From the NCBI RefSeq assembly GCF_002149965.1, contig NZ_MSQB01000019.1, forward strand, positions 62,001 to 126,000: a DNA stretch of 64,000 nucleotides, read 5' to 3'. The translations under genes and the position numbers were made by a program. The DNA comes from Novosphingobium panipatense. Lineage in GTDB: Bacteria > Pseudomonadota > Alphaproteobacteria > Sphingomonadales > Sphingomonadaceae. The notes below the pieces were generated by a model that saw only the letters and a program-made list of their open reading frames with translations, was not told the origin of the DNA and ran no database searches. Below, one piece after another: positions 1-7,288 of this stretch; the stretch's first letter is position 1; every line of letters begins with the position of its first letter.

Positions 1-447
1 CTCGGCCTCGCGCTCGCCAACGAGTTCTCGGACCATGTGACCGAGCGTCACAACTACCTCTGGCTCGCCCACTCGAAGCTGCGTCAGGCCGCGCTCGGCC
101 CGGAACTGCTGCTCGGCACCCCGCCGGAGAAGATCGAAGGCACCAGCAAGATCGTCCGCGGCGGCGAAACCATCTGGGAAAAGCCCTTCCTCTCGGGCGA
201 GGCGAACATGTCGCATACCTTCGCCAACCTTGAGCACCACCACTTCAAGTACGACCTGTTCCGCCGCGCCGGTGACGTGCATGTCCACTTCTTCGGCACC
301 GCTACGCTCTCGTTCAGCGACGGTGTGACCACGCAGGAAGGCGACGTGTTCGAGATCTCGGCCGCGCCCTTCACGCTGCCGGTTTCCAACCCGCTCGCCC
401 GCGCTGCCGCTCCGGCCGCGCCGACCACCACCGTGAAGGCGCTCTAA
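1..447 (+). CDS. AraD1/GguC-type FAH-superfamily protein, 3' part
   Basis: The gene enters from the left edge; the reading frame is open from base 1 and ends with TAA at 445-447, so only the C-terminal 148 residues are seen. The GTG at 37 is an internal codon, not a convincing start. The segments NEFSDHV, NYLWLAHSKLR, FLSGEANMSHT, LEHHHFKYDLFR and DVHVHFFGTATLSF are those I know from the AraD1/GguC proteins, which belong to the fumarylacetoacetate hydrolase superfamily and occur in L-arabinose oxidation gene sets of proteobacteria. The expected role is on a 2-keto-3-deoxy-sugar acid (dehydratase or hydrolase step); the exact reaction is inferred from family and context. The next gene starts 3 bases downstream, so the two are co-transcribed. 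Alternative: a general GguC-like accessory protein. Confidence 0.8.
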   Translation, partial: LGLALANEFSDHVTERHNYLWLAHSKLRQAALGPELLLGTPPEKIEGTSKIVRGGETIWEKPFLSGEANMSHTFANLEHHHFKYDLFRRAGDVHVHFFGTATLSFSDGVTTQEGDVFEISAAPFTLPVSNPLARAAAPAAPTTTVKAL

Positions 448-450
448 GCC

Positions 451-1377
451 ATGGATCCGATCCGCATCGCCATCGTCGGCGTGGGCAAGATCGCCCGCGA
501 CCAGCACATCCCCGCGATCGAGGGCAACCCGAACTTCAGCATTGGCGCCACGGTCAGCCCGAATCATCGCGGCCCTGAAGGCATCCCGCACTTCAACAGC
601 CTTGAAGAGCTGATCGAGAGCGGCCCGGCGATCGACGCTGTGGCGCTCTGCACCCCGCCGCAGGTGCGCTACGACCTTGCCGCGCTGGCGCTGTCAAAGG
701 GCATGCACGTGTTCCTCGAAAAGCCGCCGGGTGCCACCCTGGCCGAAGTGGCCGCGCTGGAAAGCCGCGCCGAGAAAGTGGGCGTCACCCTGTTCGCTTC
801 GTGGCACTCGCGCTACGCCGCCGGTGTCGCGCCTGCCCGCGCCTGGTTGGCGGAGCGCACCATCCTCAGCGCCAAGATCGTTTGGCGCGAGGACGTGCGC
901 GTCTGGCATCCGGGGCAGGACTGGATCTGGGAGCCGGGCGGCCTTGGCGTGTTCGATCCGGGCATCAACGCCCTCTCGATCGCCACGCACATCATGCCGC
1001 GCCCGTTCTTCCTCAAGGAAGCGACGCTCAGCCTGCCCGCCAACCGCGCGGCGCCGATCGCCGCCGATATCGAGTTCCGCGATACCGCCGGAGCCGAAAT
1101 CCACATGGACCTCGACTGGCGCCAGACCGGCCCGCAGTCGTGGGACATCATCGTCGAGACCGATGCGGGCACGCTGAAGCTCTCGAACGGCGGCGCCGTG
1201 CTCACCCTGCCCACCGGCACCGAGCACAATGAAGACCTAGAATATCCGGGTCTCTACTCGCGCTTCGCCAACCTGATCCGCGGCGGCCGCAGCGACGTCG
1301 ACATCGCCCCGCTGCGCCTCGTCGCCGACGCATTCCTGCGCGGCAAGCGCGACCTCGTCGAAGAATTCCACGACTGA
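451..1377 (+). CDS. L-arabinose 1-dehydrogenase (Gfo/Idh/MocA family), probably also acting on D-galactose
   Basis: A 308-residue cytosolic NAD(P)-dependent oxidoreductase. The N-terminal Rossmann fold has GVGKIARDQHIPAIE (residues 10-24), and the family signature FLEKPPGATL is at residues 88-97. Lys91, His119 (ASWHSR), Glu147 (WREDVR), Asp169 and Asn173 (VFDPGINALSI) match in type and almost in number the active-site residues described for Azospirillum brasilense L-arabinose 1-dehydrogenase (Lys91, His119, Glu147, Asp168, Asn172). It would oxidise L-arabinose to L-arabino-lactone. The family is known to accept D-galactose as well, which fits the dgoK and dgoA genes downstream. It follows the AraD1-type gene after 3 bases, and the GH51 gene starts 22 bases after its stop. 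A strict D-galactose dehydrogenase is the alternative. Confidence 0.85.
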   Translation: MDPIRIAIVGVGKIARDQHIPAIEGNPNFSIGATVSPNHRGPEGIPHFNSLEELIESGPAIDAVALCTPPQVRYDLAALALSKGMHVFLEKPPGATLAEVAALESRAEKVGVTLFASWHSRYAAGVAPARAWLAERTILSAKIVWREDVRVWHPGQDWIWEPGGLGVFDPGINALSIATHIMPRPFFLKEATLSLPANRAAPIAADIEFRDTAGAEIHMDLDWRQTGPQSWDIIVETDAGTLKLSNGGAVLTLPTGTEHNEDLEYPGLYSRFANLIRGGRSDVDIAPLRLVADAFLRGKRDLVEEFHD

Positions 1378-1399
1378 TATCCCAGGGAGGGGACTGAAA

Positions 1400-2965
1400 A
1401 TGTTGAAGGCGCTTCGCCTGACCACTGCTGCCGTCCTGTTGAGCGCCACCACGCTCGCAGGCACGGCTCAGGCTGACACCAACGGCCAGCCGACCACCGC
1501 GACGATCGAAGCCGACAAGCCCGGCCCGGTCTACCACAAGGAAGTCTTCACCCAGTTCGCCGAGCACCTCGGCACGGGAATCTACGGCGGCCTGTGGGTC
1601 GGCAAGAACAGCAAGATCCCGAACACCAACGGCTTCCGCAACGACGTCGTCAGCGCGCTCAAGGACCTCGCGGTCCCGGTGATCCGCTGGCCGGGCGGCT
1701 GCTTCGCCGACGAATACAACTGGCGCGAAGGCATCGGCCCGCAGAACAAGCGGCCAGTCAAGATCAACACCCATTGGGGCGGCGTGACCGAGCCGAACAC
1801 CGTGGGCACGCACGAATTCTTCGAACTGATCCGCCAGGTGGGCGCGGAAGCCTATGTCGCCGGCAACGTCGGCAACGGCACGCCCCGCGAAATGGCCGAG
1901 TGGGTTGAATACATGACCTCGCCCGCCGGCTCGCTGGCGGACGAACGCGCCCGCAACGGCCACAAGGAGCCCTGGAAGGTTGCCTACTTCGGCGTCGGCA
2001 ACGAGCTTTGGGGCTGCGGCGGCAACATGCGTCCCGAATTCGCGGCCGACGAGACCCGTCGCTACGCCACCTTCGTCAAGGCGCCCGCGGGCACCAAGAT
2101 CCTGAAGGTCGCCGCAGGCGCCAATGTCGACGATTACAACTGGACCGAGACGATGATGCGCGTCGCGGCCGATCGTCTCGACGGCGTTTCGCTGCACTAT
2201 TACGTCCACCCGGCCGGTGGCTGGCCGCCGCGTGCGCCCGCCGTCGACTTCGACGAGAACGGCTGGGCCGATGCGCTCAACGGCGCGCGCAAGATGGACG
2301 AACTGATCACCAAGCACTCGGCGATCATGGACAAGTACGACCCCGAAAAGCGGGTCTTCCTGGCCGTGGACGAATGGGGTTCGTGGTACGCACAGGATCC
2401 GGGCACCCATCCGGGCTTCCTGCGCCAGCAGAACACCCTGCGTGACGCGCTGATCGCCTCGATCCACCTGGATATCTTCGCCAAGCACGCCGACCGCGTG
2501 CGCATGACCGCCATCGCGCAGATGGTGAACGTGCTTCAGGCGATGATCTTCACCGAAGGCAACAAGATGGTGCTCACGCCCACCTATCACGTCTTCGAGA
2601 TGTACAAGCCGTGGCAGGACGCGACGGTGCTGCCGATCGACATCAAGTCGCCCTGGTACGCCAAGGACCAGTACACGATGCCTGCGGTCAGCGGTTCGGC
2701 GGTCAAGGCGAAGGACGGCAAGATCCATGTCGGCCTGTCCAACCTCGATCCCAACCAGTCGAACACGGTGACGATCAAGCTTGACGGTGTAAGCGCTTCG
2801 GCGGTCACGGGCCGTATCCTCACGGCACCGGCGATCAACTCGCACAACACCTTCGACGCGCCGAATGCCGTGAAGCCCGAGGCCTTCTCCGGCGCGACCG
2901 TGCAGGGCGGCAACCTTGTCGTCACCCTGCCGGCCAAGTCGGTCGTGGTGCTCGAACTGCAATGA
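1400..2965 (+). CDS. Secreted alpha-L-arabinofuranosidase, GH51
   Basis: A 521-residue retaining glycosidase releasing terminal L-arabinofuranose from arabinan, arabinogalactan or arabinoxylan fragments. Residues 1-25 form a signal peptide ending ...GTAQA-DT, so the enzyme is periplasmic or exported, whereas many GH51 enzymes are intracellular. The GH51 hallmarks are present: RWPGGCFADEYNW (residues 96-108), the acid/base Glu202 in GVGNELWGCGG, and the nucleophile Glu325 in AVDEWGSWY. The C-terminal quarter is the usual beta-sandwich domain. A GGGAGGGG-like purine stretch just upstream (AGGGAGGGGACTGAAAATG) supports the start. Its TGA overlaps the start of dgoK in an ATGA junction, so it belongs to the same operon as the sugar-acid genes. 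Confidence 0.92.
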   Translation: MLKALRLTTAAVLLSATTLAGTAQADTNGQPTTATIEADKPGPVYHKEVFTQFAEHLGTGIYGGLWVGKNSKIPNTNGFRNDVVSALKDLAVPVIRWPGGCFADEYNWREGIGPQNKRPVKINTHWGGVTEPNTVGTHEFFELIRQVGAEAYVAGNVGNGTPREMAEWVEYMTSPAGSLADERARNGHKEPWKVAYFGVGNELWGCGGNMRPEFAADETRRYATFVKAPAGTKILKVAAGANVDDYNWTETMMRVAADRLDGVSLHYYVHPAGGWPPRAPAVDFDENGWADALNGARKMDELITKHSAIMDKYDPEKRVFLAVDEWGSWYAQDPGTHPGFLRQQNTLRDALIASIHLDIFAKHADRVRMTAIAQMVNVLQAMIFTEGNKMVLTPTYHVFEMYKPWQDATVLPIDIKSPWYAKDQYTMPAVSGSAVKAKDGKIHVGLSNLDPNQSNTVTIKLDGVSASAVTGRILTAPAINSHNTFDAPNAVKPEAFSGATVQGGNLVVTLPAKSVVVLELQ

Positions 2966-3879
2966 GCGTGAACCACGTCCCCCAGGACCCATACGTATTG
3001 GGCGATTGGGGGACGACCCGCCTGCGCCTGTACCGTCTCGAAGGCGGCAACGTGGCCGCCCGGCTCGATGGGCCGGGCGCGCTGCAAGGCGACGCGCGGG
3101 GGGCTCTGGCCGAACGGCTGGAGCTCTGGAAGGCGGAAGGGTCGCTCGATGAGGTCGTGCTTTGCGGCATGGCCGGAGCGCCGGGCGCTCTTGCCGCGGC
3201 AGGCTATGCAGCCTGCCCGGCAGACGCCGCCAAGTGGCTGTCGTCGCGCACGCGGCTGGAAGTCTCCGGCATCCCGGTCTCGGTCCTGCCGGGGCTGAGC
3301 TGCAAGGATTCCGAAGGCGTGCCCGAAGTGATGCGGGGCGAAGAGGCGCAAGTCTTCGGCGCCCTGGCGCTCCACCCCGAACTCGCCCTGGGCGAGCATC
3401 TCGTCGCGCTGCCGGGTACGCACTGCAAGTGGGTCTCGGTAGTGAACGGCACGATCGCCGGTTTCCGCACGCACCCGACCGGGGAACTCTACGCGCTGCT
3501 GGCAGGCCAGTCGACGCTGACCGGGCCGGATACGCTCCCCGACGGCACTTTGGGTGAGGGCAACTTCGATGACGGTTTCGCGCGCGGTCTCGACCGCTGC
3601 GAGGAGCCGCTGACCGGCGCCCTGTTCGAAGCCCGTGCCGCGCGGATGCTCGACGGACGTTCGAAAGACTGGTCGCGCGGATATATCTCGGGCTTGCTGA
3701 TCGGCGGTGAAGTGGCGGCGCAAGTGCCGAACGGCATTTCGGTCGTCCTGATCGGCGATCCGGCGCTCTGCGGGCTCTACGATCGCGCGCTGGCGGTCCG
3801 TGGCTGCACGTCGCGCAAGATCGATGGCGATGCGGCGGTTCTCGCCGGTCTGGCTCTCGCGAAAGGACAGAAGGCATGA
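2962..3879 (+). CDS. dgoK: 2-dehydro-3-deoxygalactonokinase
   Basis: A 305-residue cytosolic sugar-acid kinase of the DgoK family. It phosphorylates 2-keto-3-deoxy-D-galactonate with ATP, the second-to-last step of the De Ley-Doudoroff D-galactose route. The N-terminus has the family phosphate-binding motif (VLGDWGTTRLRLYRL, about residues 13-27). LPGTHCKWV, GEEAQVFGA and the C-terminal GLLIGGEV and IGDPALCGLY segments are family features. It overlaps the GH51 stop and the dgoA start by 4 bases each (ATGA), giving strong translational coupling. Its presence beside arabinanases says the locus deals with galactose as well as arabinose. Confidence 0.9.
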   Translation: MSVNHVPQDPYVLGDWGTTRLRLYRLEGGNVAARLDGPGALQGDARGALAERLELWKAEGSLDEVVLCGMAGAPGALAAAGYAACPADAAKWLSSRTRLEVSGIPVSVLPGLSCKDSEGVPEVMRGEEAQVFGALALHPELALGEHLVALPGTHCKWVSVVNGTIAGFRTHPTGELYALLAGQSTLTGPDTLPDGTLGEGNFDDGFARGLDRCEEPLTGALFEARAARMLDGRSKDWSRGYISGLLIGGEVAAQVPNGISVVLIGDPALCGLYDRALAVRGCTSRKIDGDAAVLAGLALAKGQKA

Positions 3880-4508
3880 AGATCGAAGACGTTCTCGCCG
3901 CAGGTCATGCGCCTGTCGTCGCGATCCTGCGCGGGATCCAGACGCACGAAGCGGTCGCCATCGGCGAAGCGCTGGTCGAGGCCGGTGTGCGGATCATCGA
4001 GGTGCCGTTCAACTCCCCCGATCCGGCAGGCTCCATCGGCGCCATGGCCGAGGTCCTGGGAGACCGTGCGGCGATCGGCGGCGGCACCGTGATCGGCACC
4101 GACCTTGCCGAGACGCTGGCGGGCGTCGGCGGGACTTTCATGGTCTCGCCCAATGTCGATCCCGAGGTGATCAAGCGCTCGATCGCACTCGGCATGGACG
4201 TGCTTCCCGGCTTCCTCACCCCCACCGAGGCTTTCGCCGCCGTGGCGGCAGGTGCCCGGGACCTCAAGCTGTTCCCCGGTTCGGCGCTGGGTAGCGGCTA
4301 TATCAAGGCGATCCGCGAGGTCCTGCCCAGGCACAGCCGCGTCTGGGCCGTGGGCGGCGTGGGCGCTGCCAATGTTGCGGAATACCGCGCGGCGGGCGTG
4401 TTCGGCATCGGCGTGGGCGGCAGCCTCTACAAGCCCGGCTTCGATGCCGCGACGGTCGGCGCCAAGGCAGCCGAGATCGTTGCCGCATGGAATGCCTGCG
4501 CGGCATAA
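3876..4508 (+). CDS. dgoA: 2-dehydro-3-deoxy-6-phosphogalactonate aldolase
   Basis: A 210-residue class I aldolase of the KDPG/KDPGal family, cleaving 2-keto-3-deoxy-6-phosphogalactonate to pyruvate and glyceraldehyde 3-phosphate in the cytosol. The catalytic Glu42 is in RIIEVPFNSP, and the Schiff-base Lys131 is in ARDLKLFPGSALG. GGGTVIGT (residues 68-75) and the C-terminal VGGVGAANVAEY and GIGVGGSLY segments are the phosphate-binding loops. PFNSP, rather than the PLRTP usual in KDPG aldolase, favours the DgoA assignment. It overlaps dgoK in ATGA, and the next gene starts 26 bases after its stop. Confidence 0.9.
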   Translation: MKIEDVLAAGHAPVVAILRGIQTHEAVAIGEALVEAGVRIIEVPFNSPDPAGSIGAMAEVLGDRAAIGGGTVIGTDLAETLAGVGGTFMVSPNVDPEVIKRSIALGMDVLPGFLTPTEAFAAVAAGARDLKLFPGSALGSGYIKAIREVLPRHSRVWAVGGVGAANVAEYRAAGVFGIGVGGSLYKPGFDAATVGAKAAEIVAAWNACAA

Positions 4509-4534
4509 CTACAAGAATTATCTGGAGAGTTTAC

Positions 4535-5560
4535 GTGTTCAGGAACATCCTCGCCGCCGCCGGTCTGGCGGTTCTGGCCACCTCGGGTGCGGTGGATGCG
4601 CAAGTGCAGGCGGGCGAGAAAGGAGCGGCAACGCTCAACGCCCAGCTGACCGGCGATCTCGTGGTGCATGACCCGGTGATCATCCGCGAAGGCGATACCT
4701 ACTACGTCTTCAGCACCGTGGGCCGTTATATCGGCATCAAGACCTCGAAGGATCTCAAGACCTGGAAGGACGCGGGCTCGGTCTTCGCGGAAATCCCCGC
4801 CTGGGCCAAACAGGCCGTTCCCGGCACCGAGGGCATCTGGGCGCCGGACATCTCCTATGTGAACGGCGAATACCGGCTCTACTATTCGGTTTCGACGTTC
4901 GGCTCGAACCGTTCCGCCATCGGCCTGGCCACCAGCAAGACGCTCGATCCCAAGGCCAAGGGCTATGGCTGGAAGGACCAGGGCCTTGTCGTCATGTCGA
5001 CGCATGATGACGACTTCAACGCCATCGACCCCAATTTCGTCGAGGACGCCCAAGGCCGCCAGTGGCTCTCGCTCGGTAGCTTCTGGAGCGGGCTCAAGCT
5101 GTTCCCGCTCGATGCGAAGTCCGGCAAGGTTCCTGCCGGCACCGAACCCTATGCGATCGCCCGCCGCCTTGCCCCGGCAGGCGGCCCGGCGCCGGTCGAG
5201 GCGCCCTTCATCATTCCGCACGGCGGCTGGTACTACCTGCTCGCCAGCTACGACTATTGCTGCAAGGGCGTGAACAGCACCTATTACACCGTGGTCGGGC
5301 GCTCGAAGAAGATCACCGGGCCCTACCTCGGCAAGGACGGCAGTTCGATGATGGACGGCCGCGGCACGATCTTCCTGCGCGCCGACCTTGAAGAACAGCA
5401 GCGTTTCCGTGGCCCCGGCCATGCGGGCGCCTTCACCGACAAGGACGGCACCACTTACGTCGTCTACCACGCTTACGACAAGCAGGCCAACGGTGCGCCC
5501 ACGCTGCGCATCGCGCCGATCCGCTGGGATGCGGACGGCTGGCCTCAGGCCGAATACTGA
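4535..5560 (+). CDS. Exported GH43 arabinan endo-1,5-alpha-L-arabinosidase
   Basis: A 341-residue five-bladed beta-propeller glycosidase. The start is GTG 4535, because a GGAGAG ribosome binding site (4524-4529) sits just before it and the protein then begins directly with a signal peptide (MFRNILAAAG...AVDAQ, about 23 residues); an earlier in-frame start at 4487 would bury the signal inside the dgoA end. The inverting catalytic set is visible: Asp46 (VVHDPVII) as base, Asp165 (NAIDPNF) as pKa modulator, and Glu222 (VEAPFII) as acid. Other propeller motifs are IWAPDISYVNGEYRLYYS and YVVYHAYD. It would cut the alpha-1,5-arabinan backbone. The operon ends with a terminator straight after the gene. 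Confidence 0.88.
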   Translation: MFRNILAAAGLAVLATSGAVDAQVQAGEKGAATLNAQLTGDLVVHDPVIIREGDTYYVFSTVGRYIGIKTSKDLKTWKDAGSVFAEIPAWAKQAVPGTEGIWAPDISYVNGEYRLYYSVSTFGSNRSAIGLATSKTLDPKAKGYGWKDQGLVVMSTHDDDFNAIDPNFVEDAQGRQWLSLGSFWSGLKLFPLDAKSGKVPAGTEPYAIARRLAPAGGPAPVEAPFIIPHGGWYYLLASYDYCCKGVNSTYYTVVGRSKKITGPYLGKDGSSMMDGRGTIFLRADLEEQQRFRGPGHAGAFTDKDGTTYVVYHAYDKQANGAPTLRIAPIRWDADGWPQAEY

Positions 5561-5571
5561 ACCCACCTGAC

Positions 5572-5605
5572 GGCACCCCGGTCCCCCGACCGGGGTGCCC
5601 TTTTT
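5572..5605 (+). terminator. Rho-independent terminator after the endo-arabinanase gene
   Basis: A perfect 12-bp stem (GGCACCCCGGTC at 5572-5583, GACCGGGGTGCC at 5588-5599) with a CCCC loop is followed by CTTTTT. It closes the 1-5560 operon and separates it from the second GH43 gene. Confidence 0.92.
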
Positions 5606-5661
5606 CCTATCGCCGGGCAGAATGTCCGGCGCCACGAATCAGGAATATCGGAGAGGATGAC

Positions 5662-7092
5662 ATGAACTTTTCCCTTTCGCGCCGGGCCTTCGCCGCCAGC
5701 GCCGCCCTGCTTCCCATCGCCTGCAACCGCGCCGCCGATACCGCGATCGGTGGCGGGGAAAAGAGCGCGCCGGTCGATCCGCTCAAGGGGCCGATCAACC
5801 CGCTGGTCAAGAACCGCGCCGATTCCCAGGTCTTCCGCCACGAGGACGGCTACTACTATCTCACCGGCTCGGTCCCCGAGTACGACCGCCTGATCCTGCG
5901 CCGTTCGAAGACGCTGGCCGGCCTTGCCACGGCCGAGGAGCGTGTGCTCTGGCGCCATGAGAAGACCGGGCCGATGTCCGGCTTTCTCTGGGCGCCCGAA
6001 CTGCACCTGGTGGACGGCAAATGGGTGATGTACTTCGCGGCAGGCCCGAGCGGCGGCGGCGAGGACGTGTTCCGCATCCGCACGTATGCGATCGGCTGCG
6101 ACGGCGCCGACCCGATGACCGGCAAGTGGTCGGTCCTGGGCGAATTCAAGATGCCGTGGGACAGCTTCAACCTCGATTCCACCGTCTTCACGCACAAGGG
6201 CCAGCGTTATTTCGCCTGGGCCCAGCGCGAGGAGGGCATCGACACCAATTCCAACCTCTATCTCGCGCCGATGAAGGATGCGCTGACCCTTTCGGCCGAG
6301 CCGGTGCGCCTTACCGTGCCGACGCTGGACTGGGAAACCCGCGCCTACAAGGTGGCCGAAGCCCCGGCGGTGCTGGCCCGCAACGGTCGTCTGTTCATGA
6401 CCTACTCGGCCAGCGGCACCGGTGCCGTCTATTGCCTCGGCATGCTGACGATCGACGAGAACGCGAACCTCATGGATCCGAAGGCCTGGACGAAGTCGCA
6501 GAAGCCGGTCTTCGCCACCAACGTCGAAACCTCGGTCTACGGCCCCGGCCACAACAGCTTCACCGTGGACGAGAACGGCAACGACATCCTCGTCTATCAC
6601 GGCCGCGACTACGAGAAGATCGAAGGCGACCCGCTGCTCAACCCCGATCGCCACACCCGCGTCCAGCGCATCTATTACGATGCGAACGGCGCGCCGGACT
6701 TCGGGGTTCCGGTCGGCAACGGCGCGCTGCCCGAGCGGTTCTCCCCCGCCGTGCGCCGCGATGTGATGCTCGGCCATGATGGCACCAAGCTCATGCTCGC
6801 CAAGGGCCTGCCGATCGCGCAGACCCAGTTCCGCGAGATCGCCGGCGCCGATGGCGCGGTACAGCTTTCGCCGATTCTCCTGCGCGACCACGGCTTCGCG
6901 GTCGGCAAGGACGGCGCCGTCTCGGTCGCGCCGCTTGGCGAAGCAGGCCAGTTCCTGCGCGAGGCGGGAGAAGCCAAGGACACCGTGCGCTTCGTGGCGA
7001 AGTCCGATTCGTCGAAGGCGCTCGCGTTCTCCGGTGATGTCATCATGTTGGCCGACAAGAGCGACCCGGCGACAAGCTGGATCGTCGGATAA
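5662..7092 (+). CDS. GH43 glycosidase lipoprotein (arabinan side-chain or exo-arabinosidase)
   Basis: A 476-residue protein with a twin-arginine-like or lipoprotein leader (SLSRRAF...LLPIAC); Cys21 fits a lipobox, so the enzyme is probably membrane-tethered in the periplasm or at the surface. The propeller shows Asp54 (NRADSQVF) as candidate base, FLWAPELHLVDGKWVMYFA, a second Asp in FNLDSTVF, and the candidate acid Glu in VAEAPAVL. Together these resemble the GH43 group that includes exo-1,5-arabinofuranosidases. The last ~120 residues (from about 360) form an extra beta-rich domain that may bind carbohydrate, recalling arabinofuranosidase-B-type modules. GAGAGGATGACATG gives a clear ribosome site. 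It has its own transcription unit between two terminators. Confidence 0.82.
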   Translation: MNFSLSRRAFAASAALLPIACNRAADTAIGGGEKSAPVDPLKGPINPLVKNRADSQVFRHEDGYYYLTGSVPEYDRLILRRSKTLAGLATAEERVLWRHEKTGPMSGFLWAPELHLVDGKWVMYFAAGPSGGGEDVFRIRTYAIGCDGADPMTGKWSVLGEFKMPWDSFNLDSTVFTHKGQRYFAWAQREEGIDTNSNLYLAPMKDALTLSAEPVRLTVPTLDWETRAYKVAEAPAVLARNGRLFMTYSASGTGAVYCLGMLTIDENANLMDPKAWTKSQKPVFATNVETSVYGPGHNSFTVDENGNDILVYHGRDYEKIEGDPLLNPDRHTRVQRIYYDANGAPDFGVPVGNGALPERFSPAVRRDVMLGHDGTKLMLAKGLPIAQTQFREIAGADGAVQLSPILLRDHGFAVGKDGAVSVAPLGEAGQFLREAGEAKDTVRFVAKSDSSKALAFSGDVIMLADKSDPATSWIVG

Positions 7093-7117
7093 AAGCCCGC
7101 AACAAGTCAGACAAAGA

Positions 7118-7150
7118 CCGCCCGGGAAGCATGCTTCCCGGGCGGTTCTG
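7118..7150 (+). terminator. Palindromic terminator after the GH43 lipoprotein gene
   Basis: The 28-bp perfect palindrome 7118-7145 (CCGCCCGGGAAGC and its complement) is followed only by a short TT, so termination may be weak or Rho-assisted. Confidence 0.6.
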
Positions 7151-7213
7151 CGACCATTCTGCCACACCTCACCGAGGTTTTTCGCCGCCCTCCCGCTTTT
7201 CCGCTTGCAAGCG

Positions 7214-7244
7214 ATTAGTCAGACTAATAATTAGTCCGAGTAAT
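7214..7244. promoter_or_regulatory. Two tandem 15-bp operators before the TonB-dependent receptor gene
   Basis: Copy 1 is a perfect dyad, ATTAGTC-A-GACTAAT (7214-7228). Copy 2 is ATTAGTC-C-GAGTAAT (7230-7244) with one mismatch. The centres are 16 bp apart and lie 45-75 bp before the ATG at 7289. The 7-1-7 dyad with GTC-N-GAC cores resembles sites of FCD-type GntR repressors. The regulator is not in this window. Confidence 0.65.
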
Positions 7245-7288
7245 TGAAGGGGCATGGTATGGGCCAGCCCCAATGGGAGGGTTGATCC

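Noticed and set aside
1202-3877. 891-residue minus-strand ORF
   Set aside because: Antisense to the GH51 and dgoK genes, Arg-rich, no motif; the plus-strand genes have clear catalytic residues.
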